Shown: positions 7,888 to 17,745, counted from the first letter of the stretch. The stretch is DNA of 64,000 nucleotides from Owenweeksia hongkongensis DSM 17368 (GCF_000236705.1 NC_016599.1:2480001-2544000), one strand, 5' to 3'. Made by a program: numbers and translations. The notes: generated by a model not told the origin, from the letters alone.

Positions 7888-10089
7888 ATGGAATTATACC
7901 CGAATAATCTTTTAGAATCTCTCGACTTTAACTTCGTAAAAAAGGCTGTCAGCAATCATTGTAGTTCAACAGAATCAAAACGTAGAATTCTTGACCTTTC
8001 TCCTTTATCTGATTCTACTACCATATATCAGGAACTAGAAACCACTGACGAGATTCTAGCTTATATACTTTCTGATGAGAGTTTTCCCTCTACACAGTTT
8101 ACAGAAATCACCGAAACCGCAAACAGGTTAAAGATAAAAGGGAACGTTCCTGAGACAAAAGCTTTTGCCGAACTTCGCTCCACACTGTTGGTTTATGAGT
8201 CACTATTTACCTTCCTAAAAAAGAAAAAGGACAGGTTTGAAATACTATTTGGAACCATGGTGGAGCTTGAGCCAAATCCTTTTCTTACCAAAAGCATCGA
8301 TGAAAAAATAGATGAACGTGGCGAAATTCGTTCTAATGCTTCAAAGGAACTGGCCTCAATTAGAAACTCATTAAACAAAAGCCGAGCTGCAGCTGACCGC
8401 ATTTTTGCCAGAGCTGTAAAAAAGTATCGTGACCGTGGTGTGTTGGCCGAGTTTGACGAAACTATTTCTGAGAACCGAAGAGTCCTTGCCATTCAATCTG
8501 CGTATAAGGGACAGGTACCAGGAATTTTTCATGGGAGCAGCAGCAAAAGCTCTATAACCTACATAGAACCAGCCGAAACTGTGGAGGTGAATAATGAAGT
8601 TGCAAAACTTCAGGATGATGAAAAACAGGAAATACGAAGAATACTTAAAGAACTTAGTGAACAGCTTCGTCCCTTTGCAACTCCTATTCTTCAAATGGAG
8701 CAAAAACTTATCTATTTAGATTTTACTCGAGCCAAGGCACTGTTTGCTTATAAACAAGAATGTTGTCTTCCGGTGATTTCGGATGAAAAGAAAATTACTC
8801 TAATTGAGGCTTACAACCCTGTTCTTAAAATTCTGAATGACCAAAAAGGCAAGCCCACCATTCCTTTAAACTTAAAGCTAAACCAAGACCACAGAATACT
8901 TGTAATTAGCGGTCCCAATGCCGGTGGAAAATCTATAACCCTAAAAACCTTAGGGCTTTTAGATCTGATGCTTCAGTCTGGGCTTCTAGTTCCCGTACAT
9001 CCAGATAGCACCATGACCTTATTTTCTCGCATTTATGCAGATATTGGCGATAGCCAGTCTATAGAAAATGAGTTGAGCACCTACAGCTCTAAACTTCAAA
9101 AAATGAAGCACTTTTTAGAGTTTGCTGATGATGATACGCTTTTACTTTTGGATGAATTTGGCTCTGGCTCCGATCCCGAGCTCGGAAGCTCGCTTGCTCA
9201 AGTTTTTCTTGAAAAACTAAATTCCTTTAAAGTCTACGGAATTTTCACCACTCACTATAATGATATAAAGGCCTTGGCGGCAAAATTGCCCGGTGTTCAA
9301 AATGGAGCCATGCTTTTTGACAAGAAAAACCTAAACCCACAATATGTGCTTGAGGTGGGCAATCCTGGAAGTTCATACACCTTTGAGGTGGCTGGAAAAA
9401 GTGGCATCCCCCATCATATTATTAATGAAGCAAAAGGCAAAACTTCAAAGGAAACTTTGCAAGTAGATAAACTTTTGGTTCAACTTCAAGATGATAAACT
9501 GCACCTTGAAAAAAAGAAAAATCAGCTAAACCAAGAACTTACCAAGCTTAGAAAACTAGAAAGAGAGCGAAAGTCTACCATCGAAAAATTGGAAGAAAAA
9601 CTCAGCAAACAATCCCGTCAAAATGAAGAAAACGACCGGATTATTTATTGGGGGCAACGCTTTCAAAAGTTGGTAGATAGCTGGATGGACCAAACCGGAA
9701 AAAAAGATAAAAAAGAGGTCGTTTCCCGATTTATCGGAATTCTGAACCAGCGCAGCGGTGAAACAGAGCAGGAAGAGAAAAAAACCGTTAGCAAAGCCCA
9801 ATCCCGAAGGGCAAAGCAAATCAATGAACTAAAAGAAGCTCCAGTAAAGATAGGAGACCAGGTGAAGATAATTGAGAGCGGCATAAAAGGAAACATCATT
9901 GAAATAAAGCGCGACAAGTACACTATTTCGCTTGGCGCGAATATTTCCACCACGGTAAATCGTGAGCAGTTTATTCCGGCTACAGCAAAATTGGAGAATG
10001 CTCCCAAGGTGAAAAAACGAAAGAAAACCTTTGCTCCACAAAAAAAGAACTCACCTAAAAACCAAGGAGACAAACCCAGCAAATCTTAA
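7888..10089 (+). CDS. mutS2: MutS2-like DNA-binding ATPase without an Smr domain
   Basis: Core and clamp regions occupy residues ~1-310 and the MutS ATPase ~325-510, with Walker A GPNAGGKS (342-349) and Walker B LLLLDEFGSGSDPE near 418-431. A long charged coiled coil follows (~520-590), then a KOW-like beta segment (~652-697), then a Lys-rich tail. MutS2 proteins bind branched DNA, or stalled ribosomes in some Firmicutes. The canonical protein is about 780-800 residues and ends in the Smr endonuclease domain. Here the chain stops at 733 with KKNSPKNQGDKPSKS, with no Smr motif visible. Nicking activity is therefore not expected from this polypeptide. Confidence 0.9.
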   Translation: MELYPNNLLESLDFNFVKKAVSNHCSSTESKRRILDLSPLSDSTTIYQELETTDEILAYILSDESFPSTQFTEITETANRLKIKGNVPETKAFAELRSTLLVYESLFTFLKKKKDRFEILFGTMVELEPNPFLTKSIDEKIDERGEIRSNASKELASIRNSLNKSRAAADRIFARAVKKYRDRGVLAEFDETISENRRVLAIQSAYKGQVPGIFHGSSSKSSITYIEPAETVEVNNEVAKLQDDEKQEIRRILKELSEQLRPFATPILQMEQKLIYLDFTRAKALFAYKQECCLPVISDEKKITLIEAYNPVLKILNDQKGKPTIPLNLKLNQDHRILVISGPNAGGKSITLKTLGLLDLMLQSGLLVPVHPDSTMTLFSRIYADIGDSQSIENELSTYSSKLQKMKHFLEFADDDTLLLLDEFGSGSDPELGSSLAQVFLEKLNSFKVYGIFTTHYNDIKALAAKLPGVQNGAMLFDKKNLNPQYVLEVGNPGSSYTFEVAGKSGIPHHIINEAKGKTSKETLQVDKLLVQLQDDKLHLEKKKNQLNQELTKLRKLERERKSTIEKLEEKLSKQSRQNEENDRIIYWGQRFQKLVDSWMDQTGKKDKKEVVSRFIGILNQRSGETEQEEKKTVSKAQSRRAKQINELKEAPVKIGDQVKIIESGIKGNIIEIKRDKYTISLGANISTTVNREQFIPATAKLENAPKVKKRKKTFAPQKKNSPKNQGDKPSKS

Positions 10090-10094
10090 AATCC

Positions 10095-10102
10095 TATTTT
10101 TG
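10095..10102 (+). promoter_or_regulatory. -7 promoter element (TATTTTTG) of the DUF819 gene
   Basis: A perfect TAnnTTTG match 20 nt before the ATG at 10123, in the short gap after mutS2. It indicates independent transcription. Confidence 0.65.
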
Positions 10103-10122
10103 GCGCAAACACGCAATATTCT

Positions 10123-11535
10123 ATGGAAGAAGTAGTATCGGACATCCCCCTAATAACCAATGACGCTGTAGTTTTTGGAATCTTAATTTCACTGCTGTTG
10201 CTCATTTTTAAAACAACCGAGCTCAACGGTTTTAAAAAATTCTACAAGATTATTCCAGCACTTTTGCTGTGCTACTTTTTACCTTCTCTATTTAGCACCT
10301 TTGGCATAATCTCACCAAAGTGGATTGATATGGATGCAGCCATAGCAGTGCTTACTCAAAACGGCTATGACTTAAGCGGAATCACAAAATTCAAAGACTT
10401 CAAAAACTTTGTTCTGACCAATGAAGTGGACCCAGCATTACTAAGCCCTTTCATCGGAAAATCATATTTATACTTTGTGGCCAGTCGCTATTTGCTACCC
10501 GCCAGTTTAGTTTTGCTCACCCTGAGCATTAATCTAAAAGAAGTATTTAAGCTCGGCCCAAAGGCGCTTATCATGTTTGTAACCGGTACTATCGGAGTAG
10601 TCATTGGAGGCCCATTGGCAATTATGCTTTTTTCATCTTTTGCTCCAGATATCGTTGGTGGGGTGGCGCCCAATGAAGTGTGGCGAGGCATGACCACTAT
10701 TGCCGGAAGCTGGATTGGTGGAGGCGCTAATCAGTTGGCCATGTATGAGATTTTTAAAGAAGGAGATGCCAACCTTATTTCAGGAGGTCTCTTTAGCATG
10801 ATGATTACCGTAGACATTATCGTGGCTGAAGTTTGGATGTTTTTCCTATTACTTGGTGTGGGAAAAGCAGCTAAGATTGACAAGTTTTTTAAAGCTGATG
10901 CTTCTGCTGTGGAAACCCTTAAAAACCACATGCAGGAATTTAGCGAACGCACAGCACGCATTCCCAGCTTTACAGATTTAATGGTAATAATAGGTATTGG
11001 ATTAGGTTTTACAGGTCTTGCCCATTTGGGAGCTGACATCATTGCCCCTTGGGTAAATGTCAACGCCCCTTACCTGGCAAAAACATTCAGCTTGGGCTCT
11101 GGCTTTTTCTGGCTTATTGTACTCGCCACCACTTTTGGTATAATAATGAGTTTTACCAAAGTGAGAAATTACGAAGGTGCTGGCGCGAGTAAAATGGGTA
11201 GTGTATTCATTTATATATTAGTGGCTACTATTGGTATGAAAATGGACATCATGGCCATTTTTGACAACCCAGGAATTTTCCTCGTAGGCCTTACCTGGAT
11301 GACTGTTCACGTAGCACTGCTCGTTATTGTAGCAAAACTTATCCGAGCTCCTTTCTTCTTTTTAGCCGTGGGTAGTAAGGCAAACATTGGTGGAGCCGCA
11401 TCCGCACCGGTAGTTGCCGCAGCCTTCCATCCTTCCCTAGCTCCTGTAGGCGTATTATTGGCCGTACTAGGATATGCTCTTGGAACTTATGGCGCATTGA
11501 TTTGCGGTTATCTAATGCAAGCCGTGGCTCCTTAA
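10123..11535 (+). CDS. DUF819 (YjcL-like) integral membrane protein
   Basis: The protein has 470 residues and about 11 hydrophobic segments. Glycine-rich conserved stretches typical of DUF819 are GTIGVVIGGPLA, AGSWIGGGANQLAMYE and NIGGAASAPVVAAAFHP, with a closing VLGYALGTYGALICGYLMQ helix. The paired GG-rich half-repeats resemble inverted-topology secondary transporters, so a transport role in the inner membrane is plausible, but no substrate is known for the family. The T9SS gene begins 9 bp downstream. Confidence 0.88.
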   Translation: MEEVVSDIPLITNDAVVFGILISLLLLIFKTTELNGFKKFYKIIPALLLCYFLPSLFSTFGIISPKWIDMDAAIAVLTQNGYDLSGITKFKDFKNFVLTNEVDPALLSPFIGKSYLYFVASRYLLPASLVLLTLSINLKEVFKLGPKALIMFVTGTIGVVIGGPLAIMLFSSFAPDIVGGVAPNEVWRGMTTIAGSWIGGGANQLAMYEIFKEGDANLISGGLFSMMITVDIIVAEVWMFFLLLGVGKAAKIDKFFKADASAVETLKNHMQEFSERTARIPSFTDLMVIIGIGLGFTGLAHLGADIIAPWVNVNAPYLAKTFSLGSGFFWLIVLATTFGIIMSFTKVRNYEGAGASKMGSVFIYILVATIGMKMDIMAIFDNPGIFLVGLTWMTVHVALLVIVAKLIRAPFFFLAVGSKANIGGAASAPVVAAAFHPSLAPVGVLLAVLGYALGTYGALICGYLMQAVAP

Positions 11536-11544
11536 TTTTTTTTA

Positions 11545-13584
11545 ATGAGGACAACTTTACTTTTTATTCTTTCACTCTTTGTGATAGGAGCGTCTGCTCA
11601 ATTAAACGGAACATATACCGTGGGATCAGCTCCATCGGATTTTGCCACTCTTAATGATGCTCGCGACAGTATTTATTTTGGTGGCACCTCTGGCCCAGTA
11701 ACTCTCCTTATTAAACCAGGTGCCTATACTACTCCAATGATGTGGGGCAGCATAAATCCGGCAGATACAATAACGATTGAATCTCAGAGTGGTGACACCT
11801 CCAATACATCCTTGGTGTTTTCGATGATTTATGAATGTGAAAACATAAAAATTAAAAACCTGAAGCTTATACCCGTTACCAATACTAATACTGTATATAC
11901 TGACAAGGGAAGTGCCATTGAAAGATGTAAAAACATTATTATTGATAGTTGTCTTATTGTTGGTAAGCTTCAGAGGTATCACAACATAGGGTTTACCATT
12001 AGTGACTGCTACGGAGGCTTACAGATTTCCAACAATACTTTTCAGAGACTAAAGATGGGGGTGGTATTCTCAGCATACTCCTATTACAATTCTAAATATC
12101 ACATGGGCACCAAAGTCATTAGTGGCAATCACTTTATTAATATAGAAACTGCACTAAAGTTTGGTGGCTACTTTACGGACACTACAATCATTGCTCACAA
12201 TCGAATTGATGGTGGCGAAGTTGGAATACAGATGTATTATGTCAGCAACTCAAACCGCTTGGAACTCCGCAGCGGCCTAATGCTTATTGATGGAAACCTT
12301 ATAACTAACCCCTCTATCAAAGCTATCTTTCTAGATTTCATGGTACTCAATGCAGGAAATGTGGTTTTAAGAAATAACATGCTCTCCGGAGGTTATGAGC
12401 ATAATCATACTTTTAGTACTCCCGGACAATCGTTCGTGGTTTCTTACGTCAGAACCTTAGAAATAAACGCCACAGAAAACGTAGACCTTTACAACAATAG
12501 CATTTGGGGAGGACTGGTATTTGCAAATTTAGGAGCCAATACACGTATAAAAAACAATGCCTTTTATAGTGATAAACAAACTATAATACTATATGATATC
12601 ATCCCTTACATTTTTGAAAACAACTCCTTTTTTACTCCACACGGATCAGATTCGATCGGTTTTTCGACCAGCAACCAACAGTATCTGCATTTCTCTGATT
12701 TCTCCATTTATAAATACCATGTTTGGAAGAACCCTAACTTTATTTCTCAAACAGATCTGCACGCTTGCTCAGATGCGCTAGTAGGGGCCGGGAGAAATAC
12801 CGGAACCCTATTCGATTTTGATGGCGAATCTCGATCCGTCACCTCGCCCGATATTGGGGCGGATGAATTTAAAAACTCAAACATAGCACCTTGTGCATTT
12901 TATGCACAGACCTGCACAGACTCTAGCTCCACCCTTACCTTTACTGACAGCAGCCCTAGGTCTACCTCTTCCTTTTGGAAGTTTAGTGACGGCACTAGTT
13001 ACACAAGCAAATCTTTCTCTAAAACGTTTTCCGGTCAAGGAACGCATACATTTAAGCTAATAAGCTCTAATAGCTATGGCAGAGACTCGCTTGAAAGTAC
13101 AGTTGATTTTTCCAGCGTTGTGCAACAAACTATTTCTGTGCAACAAAACCAAGTTTCAATAGACACTGGATATTTTTATTATCAGTGGTATCGAGATACC
13201 ATTGCAATTTCTGGGGCAACCAAGTACTTCTACCAGGCAAGTACACCTGGCCATTATGGCGTTCAATATGAAAACGAATTTGGCTGTCTGGTATGGGCTA
13301 AAAACACACCATTCCTCACACAACCTGAATTATCGCTAACCCAACCGCGGAACATACAACTATACCCTAACCCAGCGTCCTCGGTAGTAAACCTTTCGTC
13401 CAAAGACAAAAGCATAAAGAATGTTGAAGTTATAGACCTTTATGGTAAGACTTTGAGCCATACAGAACTTAACGCTAAAACAGGTTTAATTACAGTTGAA
13501 GACCTTCCTAAAGGTATCTACATCTTTAGAGTTTGGCTAAAGGATCAAAACTACCCTCATGATCTTAAAGTTGAAATTTTATGA
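11545..13584 (+). CDS. T9SS type A cargo: right-handed beta-helix and PKD-like surface protein
   Basis: A signal peptide (residues 1-18, ending GASAQ) is followed by the motif GTYTVGSAPSDFATLNDA that commonly opens beta-helix proteins of this phylum. Degenerate Asn-rich beta-helix coils occupy ~60-440. A closing DIGADEF motif leads to a PKD-like domain at ~450-520 (FWKFSDGTS). A type A T9SS sorting domain forms the last ~75 residues (LYPNPASSVVNLSS ... LPKGIYIFRV). The protein is expected to be exported by T9SS and attached to the cell surface. The stop codon overlaps the start of the M28 peptidase gene by 4 bp. Confidence 0.85.
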   Translation: MRTTLLFILSLFVIGASAQLNGTYTVGSAPSDFATLNDARDSIYFGGTSGPVTLLIKPGAYTTPMMWGSINPADTITIESQSGDTSNTSLVFSMIYECENIKIKNLKLIPVTNTNTVYTDKGSAIERCKNIIIDSCLIVGKLQRYHNIGFTISDCYGGLQISNNTFQRLKMGVVFSAYSYYNSKYHMGTKVISGNHFINIETALKFGGYFTDTTIIAHNRIDGGEVGIQMYYVSNSNRLELRSGLMLIDGNLITNPSIKAIFLDFMVLNAGNVVLRNNMLSGGYEHNHTFSTPGQSFVVSYVRTLEINATENVDLYNNSIWGGLVFANLGANTRIKNNAFYSDKQTIILYDIIPYIFENNSFFTPHGSDSIGFSTSNQQYLHFSDFSIYKYHVWKNPNFISQTDLHACSDALVGAGRNTGTLFDFDGESRSVTSPDIGADEFKNSNIAPCAFYAQTCTDSSSTLTFTDSSPRSTSSFWKFSDGTSYTSKSFSKTFSGQGTHTFKLISSNSYGRDSLESTVDFSSVVQQTISVQQNQVSIDTGYFYYQWYRDTIAISGATKYFYQASTPGHYGVQYENEFGCLVWAKNTPFLTQPELSLTQPRNIQLYPNPASSVVNLSSKDKSIKNVEVIDLYGKTLSHTELNAKTGLITVEDLPKGIYIFRVWLKDQNYPHDLKVEIL

Positions 13585-14957
13585 CACGTATTTTTATTTG
13601 GCTTGTTTCTCTTTTTCCCTTTTTAATCTTTGCTCAAACAATTTCTCCTGCAACAGATGAAGAAACCCTAAAAGAAATCTACACCACTGCTTTAGTGAAA
13701 AACCAAGGCTACAAGTGGCTTGAGGAGCTCACCGAAATGGGACCTCGATTAACGGGCTCTGAGAATGCGACTAAAGCTGTTTATCACTTTCAAAAAATAG
13801 CGGACTCTCTTGGTTTTAAAACCTTTCTTCAGCCGGTAACTGTTCCGCAATGGGTAAGAGGAGAAGCCGAAGAAGCCAATTACAAGACCACAGAAGGAAA
13901 AATTGTTTTGAACCCCTGTGCACTCGGAGGTTCCATTGCCACTCCTAAAAATGGCCTTACAGCCCCTCTTTTTGAAATTACCTCTTTTGAACAATTAGAT
14001 ACAGTGACTACAGAGCTGGAAGGGAAAATCGCTTTCTACAACATTCCTATGAACCCTGCTTTTATAAACACCTTTTTTGCCTACTCCAGTAGCGCCAAAC
14101 AGCGTTATGTGGGTGCTTTGGAAGCTTCAAAAAAAGGAGCTGTAGGCGTAGTAATCCGTTCGCTTAGCGCCACGATTAATGACTTTCCTCATACCGGAAG
14201 TATGACTTATAAAGGTGCCGATGTGAAAATTCCAGCAATGGCCATCAGCACACTTGACGCTGAACAACTCAGCACAAACCTAAATGCAGACCCGTCCTTA
14301 GAGTTTTTCATGAAAATGAACTGTGAAGGTAAGGACAGCGTGACTTCTTACAACCTTGTGGCTGAAATAAAGGGCTCTGAAAAACCGGAGGAAGTAATTG
14401 TTCTTGGTGGTCATATCGACTCATGGGACTTAGGCACAGGGGCTCATGATGATGGTGCCGGCTGCGTGCATTCTCTGGAAGCTATTTGGCTTCTAAAGCA
14501 AATGGATCTTCTACCTAAACGCACCGTTCGCGTGGTTTTCTTTATGAATGAAGAGTTTGGGCTAAATGGTGCCAAAGTTTACGCCAAGGAAAGCAAAAAG
14601 GAAAACATAAATCACGTCATTGCCATTGAGTCAGATGCTGGCGGGTTTTCACCTAGAGGAATTAGCGTGGTAGCACCTGATAGTTTGGTGGCCCGTGTTC
14701 GCGAATTCAGATCTCTTTTTGAACCCTATGGCTTGCACCAATTTACTGAAACAGGTTCCGGAGCCGATATTTCACAACTATACAGCAAAGATCTGGTGAT
14801 GCTGGGTTTGCGCCCCGATAATCACCGTTATTTTGACATCCATCATTCGGCTGCAGATGTAATAGAATCTGTAAGTCCCCGTGAGCTGGAGACGGGCTCC
14901 GCAACTTTGGCGGCATTCATTTATTTACTTGATAAGTATGATGTAGTTGCCAAATAA
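13581..14957 (+). CDS. Secreted M28-family zinc metallopeptidase
   Basis: Signal peptide residues 1-19 (ending LIFAQ). A PA-type insert lies around residues 105-250. The M28 catalytic domain shows all zinc ligands and the general base: His278 (GGHIDSWD), Asp290 (AHDDGAG), Glu324/325 (NEEFG), Asp352 (IESDAGG) and His421/422 (DIHHSAAD). This is the layout of aminopeptidase or carboxypeptidase Q-like enzymes, which release residues from peptides outside the cytoplasm. ATGA overlap with the preceding T9SS gene implies co-translation. It lacks a sorting domain of its own, so it is likely periplasmic. Confidence 0.93.
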   Translation: MTRIFIWLVSLFPFLIFAQTISPATDEETLKEIYTTALVKNQGYKWLEELTEMGPRLTGSENATKAVYHFQKIADSLGFKTFLQPVTVPQWVRGEAEEANYKTTEGKIVLNPCALGGSIATPKNGLTAPLFEITSFEQLDTVTTELEGKIAFYNIPMNPAFINTFFAYSSSAKQRYVGALEASKKGAVGVVIRSLSATINDFPHTGSMTYKGADVKIPAMAISTLDAEQLSTNLNADPSLEFFMKMNCEGKDSVTSYNLVAEIKGSEKPEEVIVLGGHIDSWDLGTGAHDDGAGCVHSLEAIWLLKQMDLLPKRTVRVVFFMNEEFGLNGAKVYAKESKKENINHVIAIESDAGGFSPRGISVVAPDSLVARVREFRSLFEPYGLHQFTETGSGADISQLYSKDLVMLGLRPDNHRYFDIHHSAADVIESVSPRELETGSATLAAFIYLLDKYDVVAK

Positions 14958-15132
14958 GAAGTGAAATCAAGCCCTAAAAACAACCCTTATAAAAGTTTTT
15001 CCTGTTGATTATCAACATTCAAGTAAGATTTGTTAAAAAACTTTTATGCTTATCGTGAACTATTTGAAACAATAACCCGTTCTTTATACCGGTTAAGGTT
15101 TGGTTAATTGTTGTAATTAACTTTACAACAAT

Positions 15133-15160
15133 AAGGGAGGTGCTTACCTCCCTTTTCTTT
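15133..15160 (+). terminator. Rho-independent terminator
   Basis: A perfect 9-bp stem AAGGGAGGT (15133-15141) with ACCTCCCTT (15146-15154), GCTT loop, then TTCTTT. It lies 176 bp after the M28 gene, so it may end that transcript or a small RNA in the gap. Confidence 0.75.
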
Positions 15161-15423
15161 TTCCCTTCATTCCCTCCTAAAAATCCAGTTTGTTTCAGAA
15201 AAAGAGTGGTTTTCACAACCTACTCGTAAAGTTCAATTATTTTTTTGGCTTAAATACAATGTCTACTTAGCCTAAAAAATCTACAAATTCCAGATGTAGG
15301 AAAACCCTCTCACGCACGTCAAGCCGTGAAAATCACCAACATTGTCAATAACTTTTTCGACAAATCATTTATAGTTTTTTCTTTAGTCAAAAAATACCTT
15401 GTTGGTTTTTAGTTAATTAGAAC

Positions 15424-15453
15424 TTGTTATCTTGAAAAAGATTTCTATATTCG
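15424..15453 (+). promoter_or_regulatory. Promoter of the 55-aa ORF
   Basis: TTG (15424-15426), a 19-bp spacer, and TATATTCG (15446-15453), one mismatch from the -7 consensus TAnnTTTG. The ATG follows 34 nt later. Confidence 0.5.
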
Positions 15454-15487
15454 TTCGCCTTCAAATAAATTATTAACAAATCGAACA

Positions 15488-15655
15488 ATGCATACAATAA
15501 TTAATTTCTTGGAGCATTTACACGTTGATGTTCCGTTTGGAGGAGGGGGAAAATCTATTGATCTAATTAACTCACCTCAGGGAACATCATTAACAGTCAC
15601 GCCTAATAGACGTGAACTGTTTAAATGTTTTAATTATACTTTTAAGAATAATTAG
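15488..15655 (+). CDS. Small ORF, 55 aa, unknown
   Basis: The ATG is at 15488 and the TAG stop overlaps by 4 bp the 3' end of the convergent E1 gene. The product starts MHTIINFLEHLHVDVPFGGG and ends in an aromatic-basic tail (FKCFNYTFKNN). It has no signal peptide or clear membrane segment; the Gly run sits mid-protein. The frame follows a plausible promoter and a 34-nt leader in an otherwise gene-free region, the main support for its reality. I recognise no family. It could also be a chance frame inside a 3' regulatory region. Confidence 0.4.
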   Translation: MHTIINFLEHLHVDVPFGGGGKSIDLINSPQGTSLTVTPNRRELFKCFNYTFKNN

Positions 15656-17745
15656 TAAGCCAAAAGCTCACTTACCCTTTCAGCAACTTTTTTTCCGTTA
15701 GGAATCATTTCTTGTTCAAGCGTACTATTCAATGGAATAGCTGGCATATTTTCTGAGCCAATTACTTCTACAGGAGCATCAAGCTTACGAAAACATTCCT
15801 TTTGAATAAATCCAGCCAAGCCTTGAGCAAACGAATTTCTCACCGGTTCTTCGGTTACCACCAAACACTTACCATGCTTCTTTACTCGCTCCGTAATCAA
15901 ATCTTCGTCCAGAGGATAAAGCGTGCGTAAATCCACTACCTCTACCTGGCCTTGGTGCTGCTTCCAGGCTTCTTTTGCCCAGTATACACCCATTCCATAA
16001 GTAACTATGCAGCATGATTCACCATTTTCTATGGCTTCTTCATCCGCTTCGTATGCGATTCTTCCTTTGCCAAAAGGAACCACATAATCATCGGATGGCT
16101 CTACAGTTTTGGCATCTTCAGTACCTTTTATTTTACTCCAGTAAAGTCCTTTGTGCTCTAGCATTACTACCGGGTTGGGGTCATAATATGCGGCTTTCAT
16201 CAGCCCCTTCAAATCGGCCCCTGTACTTGGGTAAGCGATTTTAATTCCGCGAATATTAGTCAACACACTCTCAACACTACTAGAGTGATAAGGGCCTCCA
16301 GAACCATAAGCGCCTATTGGCACACGTAAAATCATACTCACTGGCCATTTACCGTTACTCAAATAGCAACTTCGTGAAACCTCCGTAAACAGTTGGTTCA
16401 AACCTGGCCAGATATAATCGGCAAACTGCACTTCTACGATTGGCTTCAAGCCAACAGCACTCATGCCCACTGTAGACCCTACAATAAATGCCTCCTGGAT
16501 GGGTGTATTAAATACACGGTCGTCTCCAAAAGTCTGCGCCAATGTAGCTGCTTCTCTAAAAACCCCTCCAATACGTGCACCTACATCTTGTCCATAAAGC
16601 AATGCTTCCGGGTGCTTGTGCATTAGTTCTTTGATGGCAAAAAGCGCTGAATCTACCATTACGGTTTTTTCTCTACCCTTTGGCTCGCGCTCACCTGTTT
16701 CCTCAGTAATGGAAGTAGGCGCAAAGTCATGCATATATAAATCTTCTGGGCGCGGATCTTCAGCTTTCAAAGCCTCTTTGTAATCTGACTCAACAGTTGC
16801 TATGGCGGCTGACTCAATCTCATTAATTTCAGCACCCGAAATCCCCGCAGCCTTCAACTCCTGAATCATTTTTGGATACGGATCACGGCTCCTTGCTTCT
16901 GCCAATTCGTCTTTATCGTGACGATAAAATTCCATCCTCACCCCAGAAGTATGGTGGTTTAGCAATGGCACTTTTGCGTGCACCAAAAATGGTCGTCTTT
17001 CCTTTCTCACAATAGTGATAACCTCTTCCATGGTTTTATAGCTTTCGCTAAAAATGGTACCATCTATGCTGCGGGTTTCTATCTTTTTAAACCCTTCGGC
17101 ATATTCTGCCGCGTTCATAGCACGAGTCTCCTTTTCGTTGGCTGAAATATCCCAGCCGTTGTCCTGAACCACAAAAATGATTGGCAATTGCTTTAAGGCC
17201 GCCATTTGCATGGCCTCAGAAATTTCTCCCTCTGTCATTGCCGCATCTCCAATAGAACAAACAACTACAGGCTTTTCTGCACCATAGTTTTCCCCCAAAT
17301 TATGGATTTCCTTTAAAGCAATTCCCATAGCCACACCTGTGGTAGGAATGGCTTGCATGCCCGTAGCCGAAGACTGGTGAGGAATTTTTGGCTTGTCCGC
17401 ATCATTCAAACTGGGGTGCGAATAGTAAGTTCTTCCACCAGAAAATGGATCATCGCGTTTCGCTAAAAGCTGTAACATTACATCGTAAGGACGCATACCT
17501 ATTCCCAGCAAAACAGAATCATCACGGTAGTATGGTGCAACCCAATCTTGTGGTTTCAAATGCATGGCCATTGCCAATTGAATAGCCTCATGCCCACGAC
17601 TGGTGGCATGCACATACTTCGCGGTAATTTCCTTATTTCCTTCGTAGAGCTCGGCCATACTCTTGGCTGTACTCATCAAGCTAAAGGCTTTTTTTAGAAT
17701 ATATTTCGAAATAGAAATTGACTGTGCTGTATTTGCGTCTTTCAT
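15652..17745 (-). CDS. Fused E1 alpha-beta component of a branched-chain/2-oxoacid dehydrogenase
   Basis: Decarboxylates a 2-oxoacid with thiamine diphosphate and passes the acyl group to a lipoyl E2. Residues ~15-350 are E1 alpha, with the TPP motif starting GDAAMTEGE (from 166) and ending QDNGWD. Residues ~375-697 are E1 beta (YGQDVGARIGGVFRE, VEVQFADYIWPGLNQ, GAYGSGGPYHSSS). In many bacteria these are two genes; the 697-residue fusion is frequent in Bacteroidota. No E2 or E3 gene is adjacent, so they must be encoded elsewhere. Branched-chain rather than pyruvate specificity is a family-level inference. A GATATTTG element (17775-17782), one mismatch from consensus, lies 29 nt upstream. Confidence 0.9.
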   Translation of the reverse strand: MKDANTAQSISISKYILKKAFSLMSTAKSMAELYEGNKEITAKYVHATSRGHEAIQLAMAMHLKPQDWVAPYYRDDSVLLGIGMRPYDVMLQLLAKRDDPFSGGRTYYSHPSLNDADKPKIPHQSSATGMQAIPTTGVAMGIALKEIHNLGENYGAEKPVVVCSIGDAAMTEGEISEAMQMAALKQLPIIFVVQDNGWDISANEKETRAMNAAEYAEGFKKIETRSIDGTIFSESYKTMEEVITIVRKERRPFLVHAKVPLLNHHTSGVRMEFYRHDKDELAEARSRDPYPKMIQELKAAGISGAEINEIESAAIATVESDYKEALKAEDPRPEDLYMHDFAPTSITEETGEREPKGREKTVMVDSALFAIKELMHKHPEALLYGQDVGARIGGVFREAATLAQTFGDDRVFNTPIQEAFIVGSTVGMSAVGLKPIVEVQFADYIWPGLNQLFTEVSRSCYLSNGKWPVSMILRVPIGAYGSGGPYHSSSVESVLTNIRGIKIAYPSTGADLKGLMKAAYYDPNPVVMLEHKGLYWSKIKGTEDAKTVEPSDDYVVPFGKGRIAYEADEEAIENGESCCIVTYGMGVYWAKEAWKQHQGQVEVVDLRTLYPLDEDLITERVKKHGKCLVVTEEPVRNSFAQGLAGFIQKECFRKLDAPVEVIGSENMPAIPLNSTLEQEMIPNGKKVAERVSELLAY

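Larger units (their letters stand above)
14958..15487. other. 530-bp gap with no gene seen apart from regulatory hairpins
   Basis: AT-rich sequence with stops in all frames. It holds a compact terminator hairpin (15133-15160) and the promoter of the small ORF at 15488. A short hairpin (CTACA...TGTAG near 15280) and a TTGTC/GACAA pair (about 15343-15364) are too weak to call RNAs. I see no tRNA, riboswitch or mobile element here. Confidence 0.5.

Noticed and set aside
8371-8703. 110-codon minus-strand frame within mutS2
   Set aside because: Antisense to the MutS2 clamp region, with no support of its own.
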